64,000 nt of DNA from CAYJGJ01 sp964367585 (GCA_964367585.1 CAYIYH010000002.1:62001-126000), one strand, 5' to 3'. Counted from the stretch's first letter, positions 8,733 to 17,910 are shown. Translations and numbers: made by a program. Notes: generated by a model not told the origin, from the letters alone.

Positions 8733-9992
8733 CTACTTAGGTATCCTCACAGTTACAGCAGTACCTTTGCCCTTTTCACTGGTGATTCTAACACTGGCAT
8801 TCAGCATAGTTTGCAGCCTTGATTTTACATTATCAATACCTATGTGAAGTTTACCATCGTCTGGCTTTTCGTTTGGGTCAAAACCTACGCCATCATCTGT
8901 TACTAAAATCTGATAACAATCATCCTTCTCTACTGTTTTTATGACAACCGTGCCTCCACCATCTTTTTTGCTCAACCCATGCTTTACAGCATTCTCGACG
9001 AGAGGTTGCAAACTTAAAGCAGGCACAAAAAAATCCTCTTCCTCAATTTCATAAACTACATCTAATTGTTCCCCAAATCGTATTTTTTCAAGGTGGAGAT
9101 AGGCCTTTACATGATCTAACTCTTTGTAAAATGGGATAGGTTTTTTCGAGCTTAATGCTTCTAAATTCCCTCTAAGGTAATCTGAAAATTCATCTGTGGC
9201 CAACTGCGCTCTTTTCGCGTCGGTATCGCAAAGCATAGAAATAGCTGTTAGTGCATTGTATAAAAAGTGTGGCTGGATTTGAGAAATCATAATTGCTACC
9301 TTTGTATCGGTGAGTTCCTTTTCTCTAATGGCAAGTTGTCTGCCTCTATCTAAATGAACCGTCACATAAACAATTGCTATCGACAAAGCGGCACTCAGAT
9401 TGATGAAGTCAAAGGCTATTGTAGTCATAACTTGAAGGGCTAATCCGATAATAGGTGCAATCAGGTAACTTTGCATAATCCAAAATTGTCTTTTACTCAA
9501 AGTATCTTTACTTTTATAAATGATGCTCGCCGAGCAAAGTAGTGGCACTGAAAATAGTATGTGATATATATAATATGCAGGCCCTCTTACGTAAAAACCA
9601 TCTACAAATACAAAGACAAGAGGGAAAAACATAGAAAGAACATCTATCGCAATAATTATAGCGCAAAAAAACTGCATAAATATTAAAATCTTTTTAATCT
9701 CAGCCTTTTCTGAACGGGCGATTTCAATTACATACTTTGCAAAAAAGATAAAAGCAGGAATCGACAAACCAAACTTTGCGACGGAAAAAATCTTATTTAA
9801 AAAAACATATTCTACTTGTCCGTCTAATGCCCATCCAGCCATAGTGAAGATAATTTTCAGTAAAATGCAAATGAAAATTTTATTCATAAGTAAATTCGCA
9901 TTGTCTTTTTTTCGACTATCAAGCACATTACTAATAAACAGTGGCAGAGTAAATAACAAAAAAATCAATTGGTACGTAACTTGTACTCCCAT
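8733..9992 (-). CDS. LytS-type sensor histidine kinase
   Basis: Membrane kinase of a two-component system. Residues 1 to about 215 are hydrophobic, with six or seven predicted membrane spans and no recognisable ligand domain. The His_kinase phosphoacceptor block is QIQPHFLYNAL (His near residue 239). The HATPase has NAVKHG (near 330), DDGVGF and GIDNVKSRL. It is the last gene of an XRE-regulator/response-regulator/kinase operon, 11 bp after the regulator stop, with AAAGGAG before its ATG. The divergent neighbour is a large surface protein, its likely target. Confidence 0.9.
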   Translation of the reverse strand: MGVQVTYQLIFLLFTLPLFISNVLDSRKKDNANLLMNKIFICILLKIIFTMAGWALDGQVEYVFLNKIFSVAKFGLSIPAFIFFAKYVIEIARSEKAEIKKILIFMQFFCAIIIAIDVLSMFFPLVFVFVDGFYVRGPAYYIYHILFSVPLLCSASIIYKSKDTLSKRQFWIMQSYLIAPIIGLALQVMTTIAFDFINLSAALSIAIVYVTVHLDRGRQLAIREKELTDTKVAIMISQIQPHFLYNALTAISMLCDTDAKRAQLATDEFSDYLRGNLEALSSKKPIPFYKELDHVKAYLHLEKIRFGEQLDVVYEIEEEDFFVPALSLQPLVENAVKHGLSKKDGGGTVVIKTVEKDDCYQILVTDDGVGFDPNEKPDDGKLHIGIDNVKSRLQTMLNASVRITSEKGKGTAVTVRIPK

Positions 9993-10003
9993 AATGTTCT
10001 CCT

Positions 10004-10795
10004 TTACTCTTTAATGGAGCGTTCTATCGATCCTAAAGTTTTGTCTGCCCAACTATACTGTGACATAAACTCTCCTGTGTAGGCATTTAATGCATATGGA
10101 ATGCCCTTGAACCAATCGTAATAATCGCAGATGATTTTTGACGGCGCGATAGCAAGTACTCCCCTCTGTTTAATAAGCACATCTAAATGACTTGCTTTTT
10201 CTAAAGTTTCCGACAAATCTCGTAGTAAATTATGATAGTATGAACTTTTGTTAATAGATTCATCTTCCCACAAAATCGCCATCAACTCACCCGAAGTTAA
10301 AGTAGCGCCATTTCTATCTATCAATATAGCGAGCAACTCTTTTGTTTTTTTATATTTGAATTTTAGCGGCTCATCTTCAACAAAAACCTCAAAATGCCCG
10401 AAGCACTGTACTTTTAGATATTTATCAGAAAGTGGCTTGATAGGATAACGGAGATTGTCAAGCTCTCGTTCTATTTTCGTTTTTGTCGCAGGCTTTTGCA
10501 CATAACCGCTGACATAAATAGACAAAGCCTCCCCTTGGTACTCGGTATAGCTTGTGACAAAAACAATGTTGATTTTGGGATTTAGTTTCTTTAATTTTTT
10601 AGCAAGGGCAATTCCATTCATATCGCGCATTTCTATATCTAAAAATGCAACATCACAAGGATTTTTCTCTGCATATTCAAGGCATTCTTTCGCCTTTAAA
10701 AATCCCATCGGAGTGATATCTGGCAGAGCCTCGCCGATAGCACGCATTAAAACTTGCAATGATAAAGCTTCATCATCGGCCGCTATGATATTCAT
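10004..10795 (-). CDS. response regulator with receiver and SARP-type winged-helix domains
   Basis: 263 residues. The receiver domain (1-120) has acidic pocket residues AADDE, phosphoacceptor Asp53 in FLDIEM, Thr/Ser in VTSY and Lys in QKPAT. From about 133, after YLKVQCFGHFEV, comes a winged-helix of the SARP/OmpR type (KELLAILIDRNG, LWEDE), followed by a tail ending in GEFMSQYSWAD, as in the SAPR family of clostridial regulators (COG3947). The start at 10795 is chosen because the receiver begins there and AAGGGG precedes it; the longer frame from 10846 adds residues overlapping the XRE gene. The XRE stop is 4 bp upstream, so the two are translationally coupled. Proteins with this DNA-binding fold often bind direct repeats on an 11-bp period, as found at 11168-11186. 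Confidence 0.9.
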   Translation of the reverse strand: MNIIAADDEALSLQVLMRAIGEALPDITPMGFLKAKECLEYAEKNPCDVAFLDIEMRDMNGIALAKKLKKLNPKINIVFVTSYTEYQGEALSIYVSGYVQKPATKTKIERELDNLRYPIKPLSDKYLKVQCFGHFEVFVEDEPLKFKYKKTKELLAILIDRNGATLTSGELMAILWEDESINKSSYYHNLLRDLSETLEKASHLDVLIKQRGVLAIAPSKIICDYYDWFKGIPYALNAYTGEFMSQYSWADKTLGSIERSIKE

Positions 10796-10799
10796 TTGC

Positions 10800-11006
10800 T
10801 CAATCCCCTTTTTCAATTTCCATAATATCGTCAAATTTGCAGTCAAGTGCGACGCAAATTTTCATTAATGTATCAGAGTTGACATTTTCCGAGCGAGTGA
10901 GCTTGCCTACTGTATAATTGCTGATATTTGCCAAGGCTTCTAAATCCTTTTTCTTCATGTTTTTATCAATTAGTATTTTCCAAAGTTTTTTATAAGAAAT
11001 AAACAT
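10800..11006 (-). CDS. small XRE-family HTH regulator
   Basis: 68 residues, essentially one Cro/CI helix-turn-helix: KKKDLEALANISNYTVGKL then NSDTLMKICVALDCKFDDIM, the usual phage-repressor-like ending. AGGAGG precedes the ATG. It is the first gene of the operon with the SARP-type regulator and the kinase and ends within the ribosome binding site region of the next gene. It probably acts on this operon or on the neighbouring surface-protein gene; no effector domain is present. Confidence 0.88.
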   Translation of the reverse strand: MFISYKKLWKILIDKNMKKKDLEALANISNYTVGKLTRSENVNSDTLMKICVALDCKFDDIMEIEKGD

Positions 11007-11035
11007 TTTTTAACCTCCTAAAAATTGTGTAATTT

Positions 11036-11064
11036 ATTCTACCACACAGATAAAAATATTGCAA
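11036..11064 (-). promoter_or_regulatory. promoter of the XRE-regulator-kinase operon
   Basis: Minus-strand -35 TTGCAA (11059-11064) and -10 TAGAAT (11036-11041) with exactly 17 bp between, a good housekeeping promoter giving a leader of about 25 nt. Confidence 0.65.
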
Positions 11065-11167
11065 TTAAATTATAGGTATCGCTTTAATTACCTTGTTTTT
11101 TTATAGTAATACGGTGGAATGATTAGCGTAAAAATTATTTTTATTTTTTGTAGAAAATCGCAAAAAG

Positions 11168-11201
11168 TGTGCAGTTATTGTGCAGTAGCATTTGTTATAA
11201 T
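11168..11201 (+). promoter_or_regulatory. surface-protein promoter with two 11-bp-phased direct repeats
   Basis: TGTGCAGT occurs at 11168-11175 and again at 11179-11186, an exact 11-bp period. A perfect -10 TATAAT lies at 11196-11201, 9 bp after the second repeat. At the -35 position (11173-11178) the sequence is AGTTAT, a poor match, so the promoter looks activator-dependent. This is the layout of SARP-regulated promoters, and a SARP-type regulator is encoded 370 bp away. The leader is about 65 nt. Confidence 0.6.
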
Positions 11202-11272
11202 GTGACGATAAGTTAGTAACAGTCAAACATCAAGTGTAACTAATAAATATATTTTTTGGAGGAAATCAGAAA

Positions 11273-14200
11273 ATGTACATGAAAAACACCTTAAAACATA
11301 AGGCCTTTGCAATCGCACTTTCTGTGGCAATGCTATTTAGCATGATGCCTACAGTGGCTCTAGATACAAATGCGGATACAGTGCCAAATGACACAAAAGT
11401 GATTACATCTATTGTTCTTTCAGACGATTTAAAAACACAACCAATTACAGTAGGTGCTGAGCAGGAACCAACTCTGCCTGTTAAACTAGATGCGGAGGTG
11501 ACAACTACAACTTGGGAAGAAGTTACCACACCTGTAGAAGTCGAAGGCGCTGAACCGCAAACAACAGTAAGCTACGTTCCTACAACCACAGTAGAAATTG
11601 TAGAAGTAGATGTGACCTGGCTGATTACCGGAGGTGCTACATTTTCTACAGTACAAGCAAATACATTTAGCTATACAGCCGAATTAACAGACAGTACATA
11701 CGAAATATCAGACGAGGTTAAGCCTGTTATTATCGTGAATGTGGTGGATGATAATAGCATTGCTGCTCCTACTGATTGCGAAGTAACAGAGAATTGTGAA
11801 CTTGACGCTGGACACGAAGGAGATTGTCAGTTGCCAGCAACTGCTAATTGCGAAATAATGGAAAATTGTGAGCTTGAAGTTGGACACGAGGAAGAGTGCC
11901 AAATGCCTCCTCCTGCCAATTATGGCTCAATGCCAAACCTTATGTCGTTAAGTAATGGTTTAGTGGATAATGGCGAAGGGTATTTAACAGATAGTTATGG
12001 ATTGATGGCATATAAATATACAGGCAACAATTTTGACATACACGGTAAGTTTGATGGAGACTGGAAACAAGTAACTTATCAAGATAGTGGTTTTGCTACA
12101 TTTTTAAAAGTAGGAGCTTCGACAAGTAATATTAGAGTAAATGCTGTATCTTCTGCCAATGGTGGGCATACTGTAGACTCAACAGAGCTGAATGTAGCTA
12201 TCGACTTGATTATCCAAAATGAAGGACAAATAATAGAGGTTAAGTACACTGTCAAAAACAATAACGCAAGCGATCTCACCTTCTCTTTGGGTTCTGGTGA
12301 AGATATACAAATAGGTGCAAGTGATTCAGCCCCTATCACCTCTTTTGATGGAAATACAGGATTTAAGATGGTTTCAACTAACGCTGCGGATAAAAACGAC
12401 GCTGACGAATATGCCCAATTTAATACATTTCTCAAAGATGCCCCCGGTGTTGATGATGTAAGTGGATATTGGTATGGCGTGTGGAGCACCTATTCAGCTA
12501 ATGTCTTCACTGATTTATCACCAAAAGATCCGCTAACCAACACAGACTCCGGAGCCACGTGGCACTGGGCAGATAAAACTATACCCGCAGGTGCAACACA
12601 GTCATATTCAATTAAGCTGGGTATCGGTGGAAAAGGAAGTGAAAATGCTGTAAGATCCGGCGTCGATTATGCCAAGGAACAGTTGTCTGAGCTTGACCCA
12701 AATGCAGTTTATAAGATTACGGTAGATGGTATAACACACGAGCTAACCGCAGATGCAAACGGGCAAATTCCTTTGACTACAGATGAGTATACTTTTATCG
12801 GTAAGACAATCACTATTGTGAAAAAAGGCACAGACGGTGCGGACGATTCAGAAGCATCCGAAGTAGAAGTCGGAGCTCGTCCTCCCGCACCTACGTTAGA
12901 ACAGACCGGCGGTGTTATCCAAGACGCTACAACCGACTTGGAATATAGCTTAGATGGCGGAAAAACCTGGTCTCCTATAGATGCAGATGGTGCTTTAGAT
13001 GAGATTTATGAACAATCCGAAACTGTATTATTGCGAGTAAAAGCTACTAACGAAGCCCCTGCAGGTCCTGCACAAAACTTTGACTTTTTTGCAGATAGTC
13101 TGCCGCAATGGGCAAAAGATGCAGGACTTAACGAAAGTAATGCGATGTGGAACGAAGCCGAACAAAAATTAGTCCTCAAAGACAATGTAACATTAACCGA
13201 TACATTGGAAGTTCCCGATGGCTCAAATGTTACAATTAAAGTTCATGAAAATGAAACTCTAACTGCCCCAACAGGCAAACCAGCTATTACTACAAATTCA
13301 GATTTGAATATCGGCGGAGATGGCACAATTAAAGGCGGTGACGCTGACGCTGATGGAAACGGTAGCCCTGCTATTTCCTCCACAGGTGGAAGTGTCACGA
13401 TAGATGAAGATAGCACTGTCGAGGGTGGCGATGCTACAACAGGTAATGGTGGCTCGGCTATAGAAGTAACAGGAAATACTACAACAATTACCAATAACGG
13501 AACAGCCACAGGTGGTGCATCTGACAGTGGAACAGGCGGTAGTGGTATCACCTCTGATGAAGATATTACCGTTGCGGGTAGCGGCTCTGTCACAGGCGGT
13601 AACTCTACAAGTGGCGCAGGTGGTGACGGTATCACAGGCGGAGGAAATGTAACCACCAACGAGGGAGCTGTTACAGGCGGTAGTGGCGCAACCAATGGCG
13701 GTGATGGTATTAATTCAACTGGAGGCAATTCAAATATAACCACAGGAACTGGTTCTGTAAATGGAGGTAGCGGTGGTACCGATGGCGGTGATGGCATTAA
13801 TACAACTGGAAATAATTCCAATGTAAACACAGGAGCCGGTTCTATAAATGGCGGTAGTGGTGGCACTGGTGATGGCGGTGATGGTATTGCATCGACGGGC
13901 GACGTCTCAACAGGTGGTAATGTTAATGGTGGAGCCTCTACAAATGGTACAGGCGGTAATGGTATTACTTCCGGTGGCAATGTAAATACTAGCGGTGGCA
14001 ATGTTACAGGTGGAGACTCTACGGCTGGTACAGGTGGTAATGGCATTGCTGTTCCAAAAGATAAAGATGTAACTGTAGGGGATGACAGCGAAATTATAGG
14101 TGGCAACAACTCTGGCGGCGACGAAGGCGGCGGAATTGTCATAGACGATGATGCTTACAATATTGACTATATCAACGGAAAAATCACTGTAAAAGATGGG

Positions 14201-15721
14201 TATACAGCTAAAATTAAAGGATCTTCTGACGCTTTTTCAAACATAGTAACTTTTGAGCCTAATACTACTTACGAAATTAAAAAAAGCGACGGAACTATTG
14301 CAGAATTTACAACAGCATCCCGATCCAATAAACCTGCTGTAACACAAAAACAAGAAAGTGTAGAAAATAAAAATGACGGTACAATTATAGGTGCTACTGA
14401 TAAAATGGAGTATAGCACTGACGGTGGGACAACATGGAACGATGTGTCCACACTTCCACTGACAGGTTTTTCTGATGAAACTGTATCCATACGCATCAAA
14501 GCAACCCACAATACGCCTAGCAGTGAAACCGTGAACTTCTCATTTACAGCAAGTACAACTACATTAAGTGTCACCTTTAACGCAAACGGTGGAAGTCAAA
14601 CGCCTGCACAATCAGGCATTGTTTACGGCGATAAAATTACCGTAGTCGAACCAACAAAAACAGGCCACACCTTTGATGGCTGGTATATGGATAAAGCATT
14701 TACTAATTATTGGGGAACCACTACAGGTGCGGTATTTGATAATTACACACTTGAAGCAAAATGGATTGCCGATAGTGAACCAAAATATGAAGTAAGCGGC
14801 AATATTACACTAGGTGTCGGTGGCAACGCATCGGGAGTAACTATAGAAATTTACAAAGGTAAAAATCTAATTAATTCCACTACAACAGATGTCAATGGTA
14901 ATTACTCATTTAGTGATATTCCATCGGGTGAATATAACATTGTTATAAAAAGCGGTGTTGCACCTAACCAAAAAATTAAAACTATTATTACAACTGTAGA
15001 ATCAGGCAATCTGACAATTAATGCCCAATTGCCTTCAAAGGCAGTAAGTTCAACTGTCGATGTAAAAGATGGAACACCAGATGTCGTTGTAGGCGGGCTT
15101 GATAAAGTGGCGGAAAATGAAAATCCAGGACCAGGAGAAGAAATAGAGCTGAAGTTGGAAGTAGAGAGCAAGACAGCAGAAAGCGCTCCGGCAGATGAAG
15201 TAGCTGCTATCACAGCAATTGCGACTAACAAAGGAAACAATAACTTAGAATTCATTGATATGTTAGTTATTAAAACTACAACTAGCGGTGCTGGTAGTAC
15301 TGTAGAAGCCATGTCAAACACAAGTGCAGTGCTCGAGATTATTGTTCCATACGATATGACCGGAAAGCAGAATATTTCTGTTTACCGCTACCACAATAAT
15401 GAAGCAACTGCATTTGATAAACTGGCTACTCGCCCTACATCCGGATTTACTGATGGAACTTATTATGTTGGACCTGATTATATTGCAATTTATACTAATC
15501 AGTTTTCCACATATGCAGTAGGCTACACAACATTCACTAACGATGGTTCTGGTGATATTACAGGCGCCCCCAATACTGGCGATGACTCACCTATCAATTT
15601 AATGATATTCACGATGATGATATCTATAATAGGCATGATTTTTGTTATCAAAAAGCGAAGAGAAACCAAGAAACTCATTGCGATCCAGAATCTCAAGGAT
15701 AACAGACCGATGATATTTTGA
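11273..15721 (+). CDS. large cell-wall-anchored surface protein with Gly-rich repeat domain
   Basis: 1482 residues. Signal peptide (KHKAFAIALSVAMLFSM, residues 8-24). Two 24-residue Cys repeats, C-x5-C-x9-C with GHE, at 169-185 and 193-209. A soluble N-terminal domain runs to about 480. Gly/Ser/Thr/Asn-rich 26-30-residue repeats (about ten, each carrying GG...GG.GI) at about 686-957 suggest a parallel beta-helix. Next come a Flg_new/InlB-type repeat (FNANGG...GWY...AKW, about 1104-1165) and a carboxypeptidase-regulatory-like fold (VSGNITLGVGG, about 1173-1250). The sorting signal is APNTGDD near 1431, a hydrophobic span and KKRRE, followed by an unusually long 18-residue tail. GGAGG lies 10 bp before the ATG. 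No sortase is in the window. Likely an adhesin or matrix protein controlled by the divergent two-component operon; the ligand is unknown. Confidence 0.85.
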   Translation: MYMKNTLKHKAFAIALSVAMLFSMMPTVALDTNADTVPNDTKVITSIVLSDDLKTQPITVGAEQEPTLPVKLDAEVTTTTWEEVTTPVEVEGAEPQTTVSYVPTTTVEIVEVDVTWLITGGATFSTVQANTFSYTAELTDSTYEISDEVKPVIIVNVVDDNSIAAPTDCEVTENCELDAGHEGDCQLPATANCEIMENCELEVGHEEECQMPPPANYGSMPNLMSLSNGLVDNGEGYLTDSYGLMAYKYTGNNFDIHGKFDGDWKQVTYQDSGFATFLKVGASTSNIRVNAVSSANGGHTVDSTELNVAIDLIIQNEGQIIEVKYTVKNNNASDLTFSLGSGEDIQIGASDSAPITSFDGNTGFKMVSTNAADKNDADEYAQFNTFLKDAPGVDDVSGYWYGVWSTYSANVFTDLSPKDPLTNTDSGATWHWADKTIPAGATQSYSIKLGIGGKGSENAVRSGVDYAKEQLSELDPNAVYKITVDGITHELTADANGQIPLTTDEYTFIGKTITIVKKGTDGADDSEASEVEVGARPPAPTLEQTGGVIQDATTDLEYSLDGGKTWSPIDADGALDEIYEQSETVLLRVKATNEAPAGPAQNFDFFADSLPQWAKDAGLNESNAMWNEAEQKLVLKDNVTLTDTLEVPDGSNVTIKVHENETLTAPTGKPAITTNSDLNIGGDGTIKGGDADADGNGSPAISSTGGSVTIDEDSTVEGGDATTGNGGSAIEVTGNTTTITNNGTATGGASDSGTGGSGITSDEDITVAGSGSVTGGNSTSGAGGDGITGGGNVTTNEGAVTGGSGATNGGDGINSTGGNSNITTGTGSVNGGSGGTDGGDGINTTGNNSNVNTGAGSINGGSGGTGDGGDGIASTGDVSTGGNVNGGASTNGTGGNGITSGGNVNTSGGNVTGGDSTAGTGGNGIAVPKDKDVTVGDDSEIIGGNNSGGDEGGGIVIDDDAYNIDYINGKITVKDGYTAKIKGSSDAFSNIVTFEPNTTYEIKKSDGTIAEFTTASRSNKPAVTQKQESVENKNDGTIIGATDKMEYSTDGGTTWNDVSTLPLTGFSDETVSIRIKATHNTPSSETVNFSFTASTTTLSVTFNANGGSQTPAQSGIVYGDKITVVEPTKTGHTFDGWYMDKAFTNYWGTTTGAVFDNYTLEAKWIADSEPKYEVSGNITLGVGGNASGVTIEIYKGKNLINSTTTDVNGNYSFSDIPSGEYNIVIKSGVAPNQKIKTIITTVESGNLTINAQLPSKAVSSTVDVKDGTPDVVVGGLDKVAENENPGPGEEIELKLEVESKTAESAPADEVAAITAIATNKGNNNLEFIDMLVIKTTTSGAGSTVEAMSNTSAVLEIIVPYDMTGKQNISVYRYHNNEATAFDKLATRPTSGFTDGTYYVGPDYIAIYTNQFSTYAVGYTTFTNDGSGDITGAPNTGDDSPINLMIFTMMISIIGMIFVIKKRRETKKLIAIQNLKDNRPMIF
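13328..14145 (+). repeat. tandem 26-30-residue Gly-rich coding repeats
   Basis: About ten in-frame units inside the surface protein, each 78-90 bp, of the form V-x-GG-(x)6-GG-x-GI followed by alternating N/T/S and V/I. The repeats raise the local G+C and create a long antisense open frame that is only a shadow. Confidence 0.8.
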
Positions 15722-15754
15722 GTTAGTAATAAAGATAATTAATTGAAATTTGAT

Positions 15755-15786
15755 AAAAAGGAGACTAAATAATAGTCTCCTTTTTT
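15755..15786. terminator. bidirectional terminator between surface protein and metal ATPase
   Basis: A 13-bp perfect stem, AAAAAGGAGACTA (15755-15767) with TAGTCTCCTTTTT (15773-15785), loop AATAA, flanked by A and T runs. It can end the plus-strand surface-protein transcript and the minus-strand ATPase transcript. Confidence 0.85.
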
Positions 15787-17632
15787 ACTCTATATTTTTT
15801 ACATTCATAACTCGCATAGAATTGAGTATTGCAAGAATAGCGACACCAACATCTGCTATTATGGCTTCCCAAAGTGAAGAGTGTCCAAACCCTGCTAAAA
15901 GAAGTATTGCACCTTTAACTATAAATGCGAGAGCAATGTTTTGTTTTACGATTTGTAGTGTGTTTTTGGCTATTTTAATTGCAGCACTAATTTTTAGGGG
16001 GGAATCGTTCATTATGACTACATCCGCCGCTTCGATTGCAGCCTCGGACCCCATCGCTCCCATAGCAATTCCTACATCTGCCCTTGCGATTACTGGGGCA
16101 TCGTTTATTCCGTCTCCTACAAATGCTAACTTCTTTTTTTCGCTTACAAGTTGCAATTCTTTTTCTGCGATGTCTACTTTGTCTGCAGGTAGTAATTCCG
16201 CATGAACTTCATCAATTCCTAAAGATGTGCCGATTTGATTTGCAATAGATTGGCGATCACCAGTTAGCATTACTGTTTTTTTGACATTTGCATTCTTTAA
16301 TTTTATGATAGCTTGATGTGCATCAAGCTTGATTTCGTCCGCGACTACAATATTACCTATGTATTTTTTGTCAAGTGCTACATGGACGACGCTGCCAATT
16401 GTGGTAACATCGTTGTAAGATATGTTATTATTTTCCATTAGCTTATCGTTGCCAACAAGAATTCGATGATTATCATAAGTTGCTGAGACGCCGAATCCAG
16501 AAATTTCTTCCACTTTAGAAATTTTTGATTTGTCAATTATGAGTTTTGATTCATTTACTATAGAAACTGCGATTGGATGAGCGGAATATGTTTCCGCGAT
16601 TGCAGCGTAGTCAATGAGCTCTTGCTTTTCAATATCCATAGGATTAGATTCAATTACGCTGAATATTCCCTGCGTTAATGTTCCAGTTTTATCAAATAGC
16701 ACAACTTCAGTATTTGCTAAACTTTCAATATAGTTGCTTCCCTTTATTAAAATTCCAGCTTTTGCCATGCCGCCAATTCCGCCAAAAAACCCTAGTGGAA
16801 TAGATATGACTAGTGCACAAGGACAAGAAATAACTAAAAATGAAAGTGATCTATAGATAGAATCATCCCAGGTAACATCGCTTACAAAAGGTAAAAGTAT
16901 AGCAATGAATATTGCTAATATAACAACAGTAGGCGTATAATATCTTGCGAATTTGGTGATAAATTTCTCAGATTTTGACTTTCGCGAAGATGCATTTTCT
17001 ACTAACTCTAATATTTTAGCAACTGTAGATTCTGAATATTCTTTGCTTACTTCTATACTTAGCAATCCACTCAAATTAACACATCCCGAATAGACTTCGC
17101 TCCCTGTTTCAACATCGAGGGGCAAAGACTCTCCAGTAAGAGATTTTGTATCTATTGAACTTGCACCGGATAAAATTACACCATCAAGTGGAATTTTTTC
17201 GCCGGGTTTAACTACGATAATTTCCCCTACAGCCACGTCCTGGGGCGCTACTTTTAATTCTTCATCGTTTCTCTTCACTACTGCATACTCTGGCTTAATG
17301 TCCATTAAGTCAGCAATGGATCTTCTGGATTTTCCGACGGCATAGGTCTGAAAGGCTTCGCCGATTTGATAAAAGACCATTACAGCTACAGCTTCAATAG
17401 TCTCACCAATAATAAGGGCTCCAATAGTTGCAATTCCCATCAAAAAATCTTCATCGAGCATATTTCCTCTAAGTATTTTTTTTGTTGCGGTATACAAAAC
17501 TGAATACCCAGAGATGAAGTATGCAGCCAAAAGAATCAAAAATTCGATGTTGCTTGTAACAGGGAGAATGAATGCAAATATGCTTAGAAGCACACTAAGC
17601 CCTAGTTTAATTAAAATAATGTTAATGTTCAT
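15785..17632 (-). CDS. heavy-metal-transporting P1B-type ATPase (Zn/Cd/Pb type)
   Basis: ATP-driven efflux pump for divalent soft metals. Motifs in order: TGES actuator loop (LTGESLPL), CPC metal site in SCPCALVIS (near residue 270), phosphorylation DKTGT (near 312), the HP dipeptide SAHPIAV, and the hinge GDGINDAPVIARADVGIAMG. CPC combined with the MGSEAAIEAADVVIM ending is typical of the Zn/Cd/Pb subgroup rather than the copper pumps. The usual N-terminal HMA domain is absent from this 615-residue protein and is encoded separately upstream. Last gene of an ArsR/HMA/ATPase operon. Confidence 0.92.
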   Translation of the reverse strand: MNINIILIKLGLSVLLSIFAFILPVTSNIEFLILLAAYFISGYSVLYTATKKILRGNMLDEDFLMGIATIGALIIGETIEAVAVMVFYQIGEAFQTYAVGKSRRSIADLMDIKPEYAVVKRNDEELKVAPQDVAVGEIIVVKPGEKIPLDGVILSGASSIDTKSLTGESLPLDVETGSEVYSGCVNLSGLLSIEVSKEYSESTVAKILELVENASSRKSKSEKFITKFARYYTPTVVILAIFIAILLPFVSDVTWDDSIYRSLSFLVISCPCALVISIPLGFFGGIGGMAKAGILIKGSNYIESLANTEVVLFDKTGTLTQGIFSVIESNPMDIEKQELIDYAAIAETYSAHPIAVSIVNESKLIIDKSKISKVEEISGFGVSATYDNHRILVGNDKLMENNNISYNDVTTIGSVVHVALDKKYIGNIVVADEIKLDAHQAIIKLKNANVKKTVMLTGDRQSIANQIGTSLGIDEVHAELLPADKVDIAEKELQLVSEKKKLAFVGDGINDAPVIARADVGIAMGAMGSEAAIEAADVVIMNDSPLKISAAIKIAKNTLQIVKQNIALAFIVKGAILLLAGFGHSSLWEAIIADVGVAILAILNSMRVMNVKNIE

Positions 17633-17674
17633 TATAGTCTCCTATTAGTTATTCTTTTAGTATAGTAACTTATA

Positions 17675-17896
17675 TTAAAGTTCAACAATGTTAATATTGT
17701 TGTCTACTTTGTATATCACTTTAAAGATTTCGTTGCAAAGACTATCATCAAAAGAACGCGCATCTACAATTAATTTACAGGTCAAAAAGTCAACATTACT
17801 GTCTTCTATTCCCTTTATTTTTGCAATTTTTCTTTCAATTTTTGATCCGCAATTTGCACAATCAAGTCCTTCGAGTGTGTATTTTTTAGTCATCAT
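17675..17896 (-). CDS. free-standing heavy-metal-associated (HMA) domain protein
   Basis: 73 residues with the ferredoxin-like HMA fold and metal-binding GLDCANCGSK (Cys13, Cys16). It corresponds to the N-terminal domain normally fused to the ATPase encoded 42 bp downstream, so it probably delivers metal to that pump or senses it. AGGAGG precedes it; the regulator's TAG stop overlaps this ribosome binding site. Confidence 0.88.
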   Translation of the reverse strand: MMTKKYTLEGLDCANCGSKIERKIAKIKGIEDSNVDFLTCKLIVDARSFDDSLCNEIFKVIYKVDNNINIVEL

Positions 17897-17910
17897 GATT
17901 TGTATTCCTC

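Noticed and set aside
10796..10846. Longer start for the SARP-type regulator
   Set aside because: Would overlap the XRE gene by 47 bp and add residues before the receiver domain; the ATG at 10795 fits both ribosome binding site and domain start.
13243..14142. 299-codon antisense frame rich in Pro/Val/Ser
   Set aside because: Mirror of the Gly-rich repeats of the surface protein; repetitive codons leave the opposite strand open. No ribosome binding site or family match.
13300..14150. CRISPR-like regular repeats
   Set aside because: Repeats are in-frame coding units of variable length in the surface protein, without unique spacers.
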